From Tersicoccus solisilvae (GTDB lineage: Bacteria > Actinomycetota > Actinomycetes > Actinomycetales > Micrococcaceae): a stretch of 64,000 bases of DNA. Positions 1 through 7,577 of the stretch are shown one piece after another (positions within the stretch are counted from its first letter, which is position 1; every line of letters starts with the position of its first letter). The notes below the pieces were generated by a model that saw only the letters and a list, made by a program, of their open reading frames with translations, made no database searches and was not told where the DNA came from. Position numbers and translations under genes: made by a program. The stretch covers positions 1 through 64,000 of the forward strand of contig NZ_BMJI01000014.1 in the NCBI RefSeq assembly GCF_014643255.1, read 5' to 3'.

Positions 1-985
1 GCGCCGGCGCCGGCGAGCGGAACGCCTCGCCCGCAGACCGGCGGCCGCCCGCCGGACGCCGCCGCACGCGAGCGTCGCCCTCGCGACGCGTCACCAGCTC
101 CGGCCGGACACTGGCGTGGACGCTGGCGTGTAGGTCCACCGGCTCCGGCGTCGCGGCCGCGAACACGCCGCGGGCGAGTTCGTCCGCCCGCGGTCGAGCC
201 GCCGGGTCCGGCTCCATCCCGCGGTCCAGCAGCACCGCGAGGGCCGGGGGAACCGCCGGCACGAGGACCGGCAGGGGCGGCCGGTGCTGGGCCGGGCCGG
301 GCACCCGCCCGGTGAGGCAGAACCAGGCGAGCGCCGCGAGCGCGTAGACGTCCGACGCCGGGCGCAGCCGGTCCGTGGCACCCACCCCGGGGTCCCGGAA
401 ACCGTCCGTGCCCGTTCCCGAGGCACCCGGCCGACCCGGGCGCGCCGCGAGCTCCCAGTCCGCGAGGACGGGCCGGCCGTCCACCGTGAACAGCACGTTG
501 CCGGGACTGACGTCGCCGTGGGTCAGACCCGCCGCATGGCCCGCCGCCAGCAGCTGGGCCAGCGGGGTGATGATCGTCACCGTCTCCCCCGGGCTGAGCG
601 GGCCGCGGGCGCCGATCACCTGGGCCAGGCTCCCGCCGGGCAGGTAGTCCATCAGCGTGACCCGGTGGTGGTGGCCCGGCACCGCGCAGGTGCCGACGAG
701 CTCACCCCGCGACCGCACCAGGTGGTCCAGCCCGATCGGTCCGAGCGCATCCGCCGCCGCACCGAGCGCGCCCGGTCCGGGCGGGCCCGTCCCCGCCGGC
801 CCCTCGAACGGCGCGACCAGCACCCGACCGGCCAGCAGCGTCCCGTCGTCGTCGCGACGCAGCAGCCACACCGCGGACGACGCGCCCTCGCCGAGCCGCC
901 GTAGCACCGCGTGGCCGGGCACCTCGGGCGGCGCGTCCGCGACGCATCCCCCGCCGCCCGGCTGTTTCTGCTCATCCCGCTCCAT
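1..985 (-). CDS. Protein-kinase-like protein, atypical catalytic motifs, 3' end outside window
   Basis: The frame stays open from an ATG at 985 to the left edge, so the C-terminus is missing. The N-terminus has a glycine-rich loop (LRRLGEGASSAVW, about residues 29-41). Near residue 154 comes HGDVSPGNVL, where ordinary Ser/Thr kinases have HRDLKPEN. The DFG position reads ADWE (about residue 176). A later SDVYALA resembles the SDVYSLG of kinase lobes. The fold is therefore protein-kinase-like, with HGD chemistry closer to the small-molecule phosphotransferase type. The Asp of HGD and the Asn of PGN are kept, so activity is possible, but substrate and partners are unknown. After residue 240 it becomes Arg/Ala-rich. 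It is divergent from lipB. The start follows a CACACT hexamer by six bases, a spacing shared with other starts here. Confidence 0.7.
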   Translation of the reverse strand, partial: MERDEQKQPGGGGCVADAPPEVPGHAVLRRLGEGASSAVWLLRRDDDGTLLAGRVLVAPFEGPAGTGPPGPGALGAAADALGPIGLDHLVRSRGELVGTCAVPGHHHRVTLMDYLPGGSLAQVIGARGPLSPGETVTIITPLAQLLAAGHAAGLTHGDVSPGNVLFTVDGRPVLADWELAARPGRPGASGTGTDGFRDPGVGATDRLRPASDVYALAALAWFCLTGRVPGPAQHRPPLPVLVPAVPPALAVLLDRGMEPDPAARPRADELARGVFAAATPEPVDLHASVHASVRPELVTRREGDARVRRRPAGGRRSAGEAFRSPAPA

Positions 986-991
986 CCCTGC

Positions 992-997
992 AGTGTG
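992..997 (-). promoter_or_regulatory. Candidate -10 (CACACT) for the kinase-like gene
   Basis: On the minus strand CACACT is followed by six bases and then the ATG at 985, so transcription would begin at or next to the start codon. No clear -35 was seen. Confidence 0.35.
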
Positions 998-1076
998 CGC
1001 CGCCGCCGGGCCGCGCCGCTCGAGTTGTCCACAGGTCATCGGGCGCCGCGAGCACGGACCCGTCGGCGCACGCGAC

Positions 1077-1082
1077 TAGGCT
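1077..1082 (+). promoter_or_regulatory. -10 element (TAGGCT) of lipBA, leaderless-type
   Basis: TAGGCT lies seven bases before the lipB ATG at 1090. The only purine-rich stretch (GAGGG) is too close to the ATG for a normal ribosome binding site, so the mRNA probably starts at the ATG. Confidence 0.5.
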
Positions 1083-1089
1083 GAGGGCC

Positions 1090-1785
1090 ATGACGTTGAG
1101 GTTCCCCTCTGCACGACTCGCCCCGGACTTCGTCGACTACCGCGAGGCCTGGGCCGAACAGCAACGGCTGCACCGTGCGGTCGCGGCCGGCGACCAGCCG
1201 AACACGGTGCTGCTGCTGGAGCATCCCCCCGTGTACACCGCGGGCAAACGCACGGAGCCGCAGGACTATCCCTACGACGGCACCGACGTCGTCACGGTGG
1301 ATCGCGGTGGCCGGCTGACGTGGCACGGGCCCGGTCAGCTCATCGGCTATCCGATCCTGCGCCTGCCGCGGCCCCTCGACGTCGTCGCGTACGTCCGGGC
1401 CCTGGAGACCATCCTCATCGCGACGCTGCGCGAGGTCGGCGTCGAGGGCGTCACCGTGGAGGGCCGTTCCGGGGTGTGGCTGCCCGGCGACTCCCGCGGA
1501 CCGGATCGCAAGATCGCCGCGATCGGCATCCGGGTGGCCGACGGCGTCACGATGCACGGCGTGGCCATCAACGCCAGCTGCGACCTGCGGCCCTTCGGCA
1601 AGATCGTGCCCTGCGGGATCGCCGATGCCTCCGTCACCTCCGTCCGGGAGGAGACCGGGCGTGAGGTGACGCCGGCCGATCTCGCCCCGATCTTCCAGGC
1701 CCAGCTGCTCGCCCACGAGGCCCTGCTCACCGGCCCGGGCGCCACCTCCGCCTCCGCATCCGCCCCCGAAGGAGCCCTGCTGTGA
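1090..1785 (+). CDS. lipB: Octanoyltransferase LipB (lipoyl-[ACP]:protein transferase)
   Basis: LipB moves octanoyl groups from acyl carrier protein to the lipoyl domains of E2 subunits and the glycine cleavage H protein, the first step of lipoate synthesis. The 231-aa length is normal. Visible signatures are [13 protein letters not shown] (about residues 71-83), the lysine in RKIAAIGIR (about 141) and the acyl-accepting cysteine in [10 protein letters not shown] (about 175); Lys and Cys form the catalytic pair of the family. Its stop overlaps the lipA start by four bases (GTGA), so the two genes are translationally coupled. It is probably transcribed from TAGGCT seven bases upstream. The C-terminal 15 residues are Ser/Ala-rich and carry no recognised motif. 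Confidence 0.96.
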   Translation: MTLRFPSARLAPDFVDYREAWAEQQRLHRAVAAGDQPNTVLLLEHPPVYTAGKRTEPQDYPYDGTDVVTVDRGGRLTWHGPGQLIGYPILRLPRPLDVVAYVRALETILIATLREVGVEGVTVEGRSGVWLPGDSRGPDRKIAAIGIRVADGVTMHGVAINASCDLRPFGKIVPCGIADASVTSVREETGREVTPADLAPIFQAQLLAHEALLTGPGATSASASAPEGALL

Positions 1786-2789
1786 CCATCGCCCCCGAGG
1801 GCCGCCGCCTGCTGCGGGTCGAGGCCCGCAACGCGCAGACGCCCATCGAGACCAAGCCCGCCTGGATCCGCACCACCGCGAAGACGGGTCCCGAGTACAG
1901 CGAGCTGAAGTCGCTCGTCCACTCGGAGGGCCTGCACACGGTGTGCGAGGAGGCCGGCTGCCCGAACATCTTCGAGTGCTGGGAGGACCGGGAGGCGACG
2001 TTCCTCATCGGCGGCGCCCAGTGCACCCGGCGCTGCGACTTCTGTCAGATCGACACCGGCAAGCCGGCCCGGCTGGACGTGCAGGAACCGCGCAAGGTCG
2101 CCGAGTCGGTGGCCCGGATGGGGCTGCGCTACGCGACGGTGACGGGCGTGGCCCGGGACGACCTGGCCGACGAGGGGTCCTGGTTGTACGCGGAGACGAT
2201 CCGCGCGATCCACGCCATGAACCCGGGCACCGGCGTCGAGATCCTCATCCCGGACTTCACCGGGCACACCGAGCACCTGGACGCCGTGATCGACGCCGCG
2301 CCCGAGGTATTCGCGCACAACGTCGAGACGGTGCCGCGCATCTTCAAGCGGATCCGCCCGGCGTTCCGCTACGACCGTTCCCTCCGCGTGCTGACCCGCG
2401 GCCGGGAGCGGGGCATGGTGACCAAGTCGAACCTCATCCTCGGGATGGGTGAGACCCGCGAGGAGGTCTCGCAGGCCCTGCGGGACCTGCACGACGCCGG
2501 GTGCGACCTCATCACCATCACCCAGTACCTGCGGCCCTCGCCGCGGCACCACCCCGTGGAGCGCTGGGTCAAGCCCCAGGAGTTCGTGGAGCTGCGGGAC
2601 GAGGCCGAGCAGATCGGCTTCCTCGGCGTCATGAGCGGCCCGCTGGTGCGCTCCAGCTACCGCGCCGGCCGGCTCTGGGCCACCGCCATGCGGAAGAAGG
2701 GTATGACCATCCCCCCGGAGCTCGCACACATCGGCGAATCCGGCTCCACGCTGCAGGAGGCCGCGAGCGTGCTCTCGCGCGTGAGCTGA
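1782..2789 (+). CDS. lipA: Lipoyl synthase LipA (radical SAM)
   Basis: LipA inserts two sulfur atoms into protein-bound octanoyl chains using two 4Fe-4S clusters. Both cysteine sets are present. The auxiliary-cluster set is in [12 protein letters not shown] (about C55, C60, C66). The radical SAM triad is in CTRRCDFC (about C81, C85, C88). The C-terminal RSSYRAG supplies the conserved serine that ligates the auxiliary cluster. At 335 aa it is full length. Translation starts at a GTG that overlaps the lipB stop. Together with lipB it makes a complete endogenous lipoylation pair that supports pyruvate and 2-oxoglutarate dehydrogenases, which are not in this window. Confidence 0.97.
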   Translation: MTIAPEGRRLLRVEARNAQTPIETKPAWIRTTAKTGPEYSELKSLVHSEGLHTVCEEAGCPNIFECWEDREATFLIGGAQCTRRCDFCQIDTGKPARLDVQEPRKVAESVARMGLRYATVTGVARDDLADEGSWLYAETIRAIHAMNPGTGVEILIPDFTGHTEHLDAVIDAAPEVFAHNVETVPRIFKRIRPAFRYDRSLRVLTRGRERGMVTKSNLILGMGETREEVSQALRDLHDAGCDLITITQYLRPSPRHHPVERWVKPQEFVELRDEAEQIGFLGVMSGPLVRSSYRAGRLWATAMRKKGMTIPPELAHIGESGSTLQEAASVLSRVS

Positions 2790-2808
2790 CTCCCCTTCCG
2801 GCACCGGT

Positions 2809-2842
2809 GACGCGGTCGATCCCTGCGGGGGTCGGCCGCGTC
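2809..2842 (+). terminator. Weak hairpin after lipA
   Basis: GACGCGG (2809-2815) pairs with CCGCGTC (2836-2842) around a partly paired loop, 20 bases after the lipA stop. There is no T tract, so termination strength is uncertain. Confidence 0.35.
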
Positions 2843-2891
2843 GTCGTGTGCGGTCACGATTTCGCGGAGCGCTGATTGTCCCGGTTTCCGT

Positions 2892-2906
2892 GACGTGGCC
2901 CACGTC
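2892..2906. promoter_or_regulatory. 15-bp palindrome, candidate operator for the PRC/DUF2382 gene
   Basis: GACGTGG and CCACGTC flank a single central C. The site sits seven bases upstream of a TTGACT -35-like hexamer (2913-2918), which is followed after 17 bases by AAGGAT (2936-2941). The placement suits an activator or repressor of the gene starting at 3042. I do not recognise the binding protein. Confidence 0.4.
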
Positions 2907-2912
2907 TACCCA

Positions 2913-2941
2913 TTGACTTGATCGTGGCCCCGGGAAAGGAT
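2913..2941 (+). promoter_or_regulatory. Candidate promoter of the PRC/DUF2382 gene
   Basis: TTGACT, a 17-base spacer and AAGGAT would start transcription near 2948, leaving a leader of about 95 bases. Within it GGCGGCT (2999-3005) pairs with AGCCGCC (3013-3019), and an AGGAAGGA ribosome binding site lies just before the ATG at 3042. Confidence 0.4.
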
Positions 2942-3041
2942 CGGAAGCGGACTTAGCAGCGGGCCCGGGCGATCGGGTCCGCGGGCTGGGTGATCGCAGG
3001 CGGCTGAGAACCAGCCGCCGGTACAGGAAGGAAGCACCTCC

Positions 3042-4145
3042 ATGAGCACGAATCTCTCGATCGAACAGCTGCAGAGTGCGACCGTCATCGACCAGGACGG
3101 CGACAAGATCGGCGACGTCGGCCAGGTCTACGTCGACGACGCCACCGGCGACCCTAGCTGGGTCACCGTCCGGACGGGGCTGTTCGGCACGAAGGAGACC
3201 TTCATCCCCCTCGACCGGGCGCAGAGCGACGCGAACGGTGTGCGGGTGCCCTACGAGAAGAAGTTCGTCAAGGACGCACCCAACATGAACGAGGACGAGC
3301 ATCTCTCCCCCGAGCAGGAGGCCGAGCTCTACCGCTACTACGGCCTCGACGCGGGCACCGGCAGCGACGCCGGGCGGGACACGGGCCGCAGCGGAACCGC
3401 GGGCGTCGGCACCGGTACCGCGGCGGGCACGGCCAGCGATCGCACCGGGACCGAGGGCGAGTACACCGACATCGATCGCGACGGCACGCGGGCCGGGCTC
3501 ACCGACACGGGTGACACCACCGGCACCGCCGGATACGCCAGCCCCGGCACCGGCCGCCTGGACGACGGCCGCACGACCGGCACCTCCGGCGTGGACGCGG
3601 ACGCGGTCGGCACCTCCGGGTACACCGCCGACCTGCGCGATCCCGACACCGCCACGACCGGCACGGCCACGACGGCGGGTACCGCCGGCCTCGCCGAGAC
3701 CGACCGGGCCGGGCACGACGACCTCGGCGACGAGTCGATCGTCCGCCGCGAGGAGCGGCTCCGGGTCGGCACCGAGACCCGCGAGACCGGCCGGCTCCGG
3801 TTGCGCAAGCACGTCGTGACCGAGAACCAGACGGTGACCGTGCCCGTCGAGCGCGAGGAGGTCACGATCGAGCGTGAGCCCATCGCCGACGGCGAGTCGC
3901 ACACCGGTGGCACGATCGGCACGGACGAGGAGCAGACCATCACGCTGACCGAAGAGGTGCCCGTCGTGGAGAAGGAGGTCGTGGACGCGGAGCGCATCAA
4001 CGTCCACCGCGACACGGTCCAGGACGAGCAGTCCGTCTCCGGGGAGATCCGCAAGGAGGAGATCGACGTCGACCAGGACGGCACCACCGGCCTGACGGAC
4101 GCCGACCGGACCGGCACCCGTCGACCGGACACCGACCGGTACTGA
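3042..4145 (+). CDS. PRC-barrel and DUF2382 (YsnF/AvaK-type) domain protein
   Basis: The protein has 367 residues in three parts. Residues 1-110 form a PRC-barrel (VIDQDGDKIGDVGQVYVDD, then WVTVRTGLFG). Residues 110-235 are a low-complexity linker rich in Thr, Gly, Asp and Ala with repeated GT and TG pairs. The C-terminus from about 235 is a DUF2382 domain (VRREERLRVGTETRETG, then EREEVTIEREP). In actinobacteria this pairing is common in abundant stress or stationary-phase proteins whose biochemical role is not established. There is no signal peptide or membrane segment, so it is probably cytoplasmic. It is strongly acidic and has a good ribosome binding site (AGGAAGGA). A perfect hairpin terminator follows, so it is likely monocistronic. 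Confidence 0.85.
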   Translation: MSTNLSIEQLQSATVIDQDGDKIGDVGQVYVDDATGDPSWVTVRTGLFGTKETFIPLDRAQSDANGVRVPYEKKFVKDAPNMNEDEHLSPEQEAELYRYYGLDAGTGSDAGRDTGRSGTAGVGTGTAAGTASDRTGTEGEYTDIDRDGTRAGLTDTGDTTGTAGYASPGTGRLDDGRTTGTSGVDADAVGTSGYTADLRDPDTATTGTATTAGTAGLAETDRAGHDDLGDESIVRREERLRVGTETRETGRLRLRKHVVTENQTVTVPVEREEVTIEREPIADGESHTGGTIGTDEEQTITLTEEVPVVEKEVVDAERINVHRDTVQDEQSVSGEIRKEEIDVDQDGTTGLTDADRTGTRRPDTDRY

Positions 4146-4162
4146 TCCGTTCCACCCGCGAT

Positions 4163-4194
4163 GCGGGGCCGTGCTCGTCCGAGCACGGCCCCGC
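4163..4194. terminator. Terminator hairpin after the DUF2382 gene
   Basis: A perfect 15-base inverted repeat (4163-4177 with 4180-4194, GCGGGGCCGTGCTCG and complement) has only two central bases, so in RNA the innermost pairs open. It starts 18 bases after the stop codon. There is no T tract, which is common in actinobacterial terminators. Confidence 0.7.
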
Positions 4195-4305
4195 TGCGTG
4201 TGTGCGGCCGGGGGCCGGGGTGCCGGCCGGACGCTGACGGGCACGGGCCCGAGTGGCGTGAACTAGGATGGAGACGCTCCCGACCCGCGATCGAGGTACT
4301 GAACC

Positions 4306-5034
4306 GTGTCCACATCCCCGCAGCCGAAGAAGCGCCGGTTCGGCCGCAAGCCCGCCGATGCCCCGAAGAAGCCGGGCCGCTTCGCCCAGATGAAGCAGGT
4401 CTTCACCATGACCCGCCGTCACGACCCGATGGTCGTGTGGGTGATGCTCGCCGTGTTCCTCGGGGTGATCGCTCTCGCCCTCGTCGTCGGCCTGCTGATC
4501 AACAACATCGTCACCATGGTGATCATCGGCATCCCGCTGGGCGTGCTCGCCGCCCTCGTGGTGCTCTCCCGCAAGGCCGAACGCGCGGCGTTCGGGCAGA
4601 TCGAGGGCCAGCCCGGGGCGGCCGGCGCCGCGCTGAGCACCCTGAAGCGGGGCTGGATCGTCGAGGAGCAGCCGGTCGCCGTGGACCCGCGCACGAAGGA
4701 CACCGTGTTCCGGGTGGTCGGCCGTCCCGGTATCGTGCTCGTCACCGAGGGGCCCTCGCACCGGGCCCGCCGGTTGGCCGGCACCGAGCAGAAGCGGCTC
4801 ACGCGACTCCTGCCGAACGTCGCGGTCCATGTCATCGAGACGGGACGGGAGGAGGGGCAGGTGCCCCTGCCCAAGGTGTCCCGCGCCATCACGAAGCTCA
4901 AGCCGCAGTTGACGCGCCAGGAGGTCGGCGCCGTCGGCAAGCGGCTCTCCTCGCTCGCCCCCCGGCTGCCCATTCCCAAGGGCATCGACCCCACCCGAGC
5001 GCGGCCGGACCGGCGCGCCCTGCGCGGCCGCTGA
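4306..5034 (+). CDS. DUF4191 domain-containing membrane protein
   Basis: This 242-aa protein starts at GTG. A basic N-terminus (KKRRFGRK) is followed by two adjacent membrane segments (about residues 44-66 and 70-87). A cytoplasmic domain then contains the conserved LKRGWIVEEQPVAV and VFRVVGRPGIVLVTEG blocks of the DUF4191 family. The family is actinobacterial and usually sits between lipA and glnA, as here. Its function is unknown. The C-terminal part is rich in Arg and Lys. A TAGGAT hexamer at 4265-4270 is a likely -10, giving a leader of about 30 bases. The gene ends at a strong bidirectional terminator shared with the convergent RDD gene. Confidence 0.85.
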   Translation: MSTSPQPKKRRFGRKPADAPKKPGRFAQMKQVFTMTRRHDPMVVWVMLAVFLGVIALALVVGLLINNIVTMVIIGIPLGVLAALVVLSRKAERAAFGQIEGQPGAAGAALSTLKRGWIVEEQPVAVDPRTKDTVFRVVGRPGIVLVTEGPSHRARRLAGTEQKRLTRLLPNVAVHVIETGREEGQVPLPKVSRAITKLKPQLTRQEVGAVGKRLSSLAPRLPIPKGIDPTRARPDRRALRGR

Positions 5035-5054
5035 CGACCGGCACCCCCAACGAC

Positions 5055-5093
5055 GAAGGGGCGGGACCACCTCGATGGTGGTCCCGCCCCTTC
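5055..5093. terminator. Bidirectional terminator between DUF4191 and RDD genes
   Basis: A perfect 17-bp stem (5055-5071 with 5077-5093) closes on the five-base loop TCGAT. It lies between two convergent genes and can serve both. Confidence 0.85.
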
Positions 5094-5118
5094 CGCGTCG
5101 GGTGAGGATGCGCGCGTC

Positions 5119-5550
5119 TCAGAGGCGGACGAGGATCGTACCCGCCGCACGGTCGTGCAGACCGCGCTGGTCCTGGTCGTTGATCAGGGCCGGCACCACG
5201 AGCAGGAGCATCACGGTGCGCAACGCCGCCCTGGCCAGCCCGGGGGCGGTGCCGTCGAGGCGCTGGAGCCGGATGCCGAGCAGGCGGTGACCGACGGCGA
5301 ACCCGGCGGTGCCGAGCAGCAGCACCTGCTCGACCGCGAAGATCGCGAGGATGACGGCGTTCTGGCCGCCGGCGAAGGCCGCGGCGATCAGATAGCACAG
5401 GCCCCAGTCGATGAACAGGGCCACGATGCGACGGCCGAGCCGGGCCACGGACCCGGGTCCGCGCTCCGGGGCGCCGAGCTGGTGCCCCGGAAAGGTCGAG
5501 GGACGTGGCGGCCCCTCCAGCCACGACCCGATGTCCCTGCGTTCGACCAC
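5119..5550 (-). CDS. RDD family membrane protein
   Basis: The 143-residue protein has the RDD signature: an N-terminal RRIVALFIDW (Arg, Asp), then VGHRLLGIRLQRLDG, and a final helix before LHDRAAGTILV (Asp-Arg). Three hydrophobic segments are visible (about 44-63, 66-85 and 108-122). RDD proteins are small integral membrane proteins of uncertain role; some have been linked to ion transport. It is a conserved neighbour of glnA in actinobacteria and is divergent from it here. The GTG start lies six bases after TAGGCT, so it is probably read from a leaderless transcript. Confidence 0.88.
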   Translation of the reverse strand: MVERRDIGSWLEGPPRPSTFPGHQLGAPERGPGSVARLGRRIVALFIDWGLCYLIAAAFAGGQNAVILAIFAVEQVLLLGTAGFAVGHRLLGIRLQRLDGTAPGLARAALRTVMLLLVVPALINDQDQRGLHDRAAGTILVRL

Positions 5551-5556
5551 GGATCC

Positions 5557-5562
5557 AGCCTA
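5557..5562 (-). promoter_or_regulatory. -10 element (TAGGCT) of the RDD gene, leaderless-type
   Basis: TAGGCT on the minus strand is followed by GGATCC and then the GTG at 5550, with no room for a ribosome binding site. Confidence 0.5.
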
Positions 5563-5634
5563 CCGCCGACCCCGGCGCCCCCCGGCGCCCCCCGGACCCG
5601 CCGGCCCAGACGGATCCGCGCGACGGCGGCCCGC

Positions 5635-5672
5635 GTTACGTGCCCGAAACATCGGTGACACGTCGGGGCAAA
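5635..5672 (+). promoter_or_regulatory. GlnR-type box upstream of glnA
   Basis: Four five-base half-sites occur at strict 6-base intervals: GTTAC (5635-5639), GAAAC (5646-5650), GACAC (5657-5661) and GCAAA (5668-5672). The published actinobacterial GlnR box is GTnAC and GAAAC alternating with 6-base gaps. The first pair matches fully and the second pair partly. It sits 10 bases upstream of TAGGGT (5683-5688), a position suited to an activator that replaces the missing -35. Confidence 0.6.
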
Positions 5673-5682
5673 TCGGCGCCCG

Positions 5683-5688
5683 TAGGGT
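5683..5688 (+). promoter_or_regulatory. glnA: Candidate -10 (TAGGGT) of glnA
   Basis: TAGGGT follows the GlnR-type box and would give a leader of about 100 bases to the glnA ATG, which is preceded by the ribosome binding site AGAGGGAG. Confidence 0.45.
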
Positions 5689-5796
5689 GGAGGCCAACGG
5701 CAGGACCCCACTACCCCGGCGGCGGTGGCGGCCCCGCATCGCAGCGCGTTCCGTTCACGCGCCGACACCCACACCCCAGCAGAGGGAGCACGGTAG

Positions 5797-7221
5797 ATGT
5801 TCACCAGCGCCAGCGAAGTCCTGAGCTTCATCAAGGAGGAGGACGTCAAGTTCGTCGACGTCCGCTTCACCGACATGCCCGGGGTGCAGCAGCACTTCAA
5901 CGTGCCGGCCGACACGGTCGACGAGGATTTCTTCGTCAACGGCCAGCTGTTCGACGGCTCCTCCATCCGGGGGTTCCAGGGCATCGCCGAGTCGGACATG
6001 CAGCTCATCCCGGACCCGGCCACGGCGTTCATCGACCCGTTCCGCGTCGAGAAGACGCTCGCGTTGAACTTCTCCATCGTCAACCCGCGCACCGGGGAGC
6101 CCTACCACCGGGACCCGCGCGGCGTCGCCCAGCGCGCCGAGGCCTACCTGGCCTCCACCGGCATCGCCGACACCGCGTTCTTCGCTCCCGAGGCCGAGTT
6201 CTACGTCTTCGACGACGTCCGGTTCGAGAGCACGCCCGGGTCCTCCTCCTACCGGATCGACTCCGAGGAGGCGCCCTGGAACAGCAACCGCGCCGAGGAA
6301 GGCGGCAACCTCGGCTACAAGACGCCGTTCAAGGGTGGGTACTTCCCGGTCGCCCCGACCGACCACCAGGCCGACCTGCGCGACGCCATGTGCATCGAGC
6401 TCGGCAAGGCCGGTCTGAAGGTCGAGCGCTCCCACCACGAGGTCGGCGCGGCCGGCCAGGCGGAGATCAACTACACCTTCACGACGCTGCTGCACGCCGC
6501 CGACGACCTGCAGAAGTTCAAGTACATCATCAAGAACACCGGCTGGGCCTACGGCAAGTCCGTGACCTTCATGCCCAAGCCGATCTTCGGTGACAACGGC
6601 TCGGGCATGCACTGCCACCAGTCGCTGTGGAACGGCGGCGAGCCGCTCTTCTACGACGAGACCGGGTACGCCGGCCTGTCGGACCTCGCCCGCTGGTACA
6701 TCGGCGGCCTGCTGCAACACTCCGCCGCGGTCCTCGCGTTCACCAACCCGACGGTCAACAGCTACCGCCGCCTGGTCAAGGGCTTCGAGGCGCCGGTGAA
6801 CATGGTGTACTCGCAGGGCAACCGCTCCGCCGGTATCCGCATCCCGATCACCGGCTCGAACCCGAAGGCCAAGCGCATCGAGTTCCGCGCGCCGGACCCG
6901 TCGGGCAACCCGTACCTGGGCTTCGCCGCGCAGCTGATGGCCGGCCTGGACGGCATCAAGAACCGGATCGAGCCCCCGGCCCCGATCGACAAGGACCTCT
7001 ACGAGCTGCCGCCCGAGGAGGCCAAGGACATCCCGAAGGCGCCCGGCTCGCTCGAGGAGGCCCTGCTCGCCCTCGAGGCCGACAACGAGTTCCTGCAGGC
7101 CGGTGACGTGTTCACCCAGGACCTCATCGACAGCTGGATCGCGTACAAGCGCGAGGTCGAGATCCTCCCCCTGGCCGCCCGCCCGAACCCGTACGAGTTC
7201 GAGCTGTACTACGGGGTCTGA
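5797..7221 (+). CDS. glnA: Glutamine synthetase type I (GlnA1, adenylylation-regulated)
   Basis: It makes glutamine from glutamate, ammonia and ATP and is the main ammonium-assimilating enzyme. The 474-residue length is typical. Signatures are [11 protein letters not shown] near the N-terminus, [16 protein letters not shown] (ATP and metal site), NRSAGIRIP and the late [10 protein letters not shown]. The Tyr of that last block (about residue 402) is the site modified by GlnE in this family, so it is a GSI-beta type enzyme under adenylylation control. The adenylyltransferase gene glnE lies 1 kb downstream on the other strand. Transcription is probably under GlnR. Confidence 0.98.
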   Translation: MFTSASEVLSFIKEEDVKFVDVRFTDMPGVQQHFNVPADTVDEDFFVNGQLFDGSSIRGFQGIAESDMQLIPDPATAFIDPFRVEKTLALNFSIVNPRTGEPYHRDPRGVAQRAEAYLASTGIADTAFFAPEAEFYVFDDVRFESTPGSSSYRIDSEEAPWNSNRAEEGGNLGYKTPFKGGYFPVAPTDHQADLRDAMCIELGKAGLKVERSHHEVGAAGQAEINYTFTTLLHAADDLQKFKYIIKNTGWAYGKSVTFMPKPIFGDNGSGMHCHQSLWNGGEPLFYDETGYAGLSDLARWYIGGLLQHSAAVLAFTNPTVNSYRRLVKGFEAPVNMVYSQGNRSAGIRIPITGSNPKAKRIEFRAPDPSGNPYLGFAAQLMAGLDGIKNRIEPPAPIDKDLYELPPEEAKDIPKAPGSLEEALLALEADNEFLQAGDVFTQDLIDSWIAYKREVEILPLAARPNPYEFELYYGV

Positions 7222-7238
7222 GCACCACCGCTGACACG

Positions 7239-7276
7239 GACGAGGGCCGCACACCGACCGGTGTGCGGCCCTCGTC
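7239..7276. terminator. Bidirectional terminator between glnA and the HTH gene
   Basis: A perfect 17-bp stem (7239-7255 with 7260-7276) has the four-base loop GACC and lies between convergent genes. Confidence 0.85.
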
Positions 7277-7286
7277 GTCGGCTGGC

Positions 7287-7505
7287 TCAGCTCTTCCCGT
7301 ATTTCTTGTGCACGGCCTGCTTGCTGACGCCGAGGGAGACGGCGATCATCTCCCACGTCATCCCCTGCAGGCGCGCGCGGCGCACCAGCGCCGCCTCGGT
7401 GCGGTCCAGCTCCCTCCGCGCCTCCGCGGCGGCGAACAACGCGTTCGTCGGGTTCCCGTCGTCGCCCATCGAGTCCACCAGCGTCCTCAATCGCTCCACC
7501 TCCAT
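7287..7505 (-). CDS. Small HTH DNA-binding protein, probable autoregulator
   Basis: This 72-residue protein has an N-terminal helical part (EVERLRTLVDSM, then ARRELDRTEAALVRRAR). It ends in a helix-turn-helix, MTWEMIAVSLGVSKQAVHKKYG, of the type that reads DNA with SKQAVHKK as recognition helix. It has no ligand domain. The ATG lies seven bases after TAGCGT. Two perfect palindromes upstream cover the -10 and -35 of this gene, so I infer that it represses itself and perhaps the divergent methyltransferase. Similar small HTH proteins are widespread in actinobacteria, but I cannot name the family. The position beside glnA may be incidental. Confidence 0.8.
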   Translation of the reverse strand: MEVERLRTLVDSMGDDGNPTNALFAAAEARRELDRTEAALVRRARLQGMTWEMIAVSLGVSKQAVHKKYGKS

Positions 7506-7506
7506 G

Positions 7507-7526
7507 CCGTCAACGCTAGTTGACGG
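7507..7526. promoter_or_regulatory. Operator palindrome 1 at the HTH gene
   Basis: CCGTCAAC and GTTGACGG are perfect 8-bp arms around GCTA. The site contains the -10 hexamer of the HTH gene (TAGCGT, minus strand 7518-7513). Confidence 0.7.
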
Positions 7527-7542
7527 CAGCTGCAGGAGTCAA
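7513..7542 (-). promoter_or_regulatory. Promoter of the small HTH gene
   Basis: On the minus strand, TTGACT (7542-7537), an 18-base spacer and TAGCGT (7518-7513) are followed after seven bases by the ATG. Each hexamer lies in one of two palindromic operators. Confidence 0.65.
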
Positions 7543-7553
7543 CCATCGTTGAC
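7538..7553. promoter_or_regulatory. Operator palindrome 2 at the HTH gene/methyltransferase gap
   Basis: GTCAAC and GTTGAC are perfect 6-bp arms around CATC, the same core as palindrome 1 with its centre 29 bp away. It covers the -35 of the HTH gene and the -35 region of the divergent methyltransferase. Confidence 0.7.
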
Positions 7554-7565
7554 GACGCGCGGGCG

Positions 7566-7571
7566 TACGCT
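7566..7571 (+). promoter_or_regulatory. -10 element (TACGCT) of the O-methyltransferase, leaderless-type
   Basis: TACGCT is followed by six bases and the GTG at 7578. Confidence 0.5.
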
Positions 7572-7577
7572 CGTGCC

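Noticed and set aside
1347-4244. Long minus-strand open frame across lipB, lipA and the DUF2382 gene
   Set aside because: It is antisense to three well-supported genes and has no domains.
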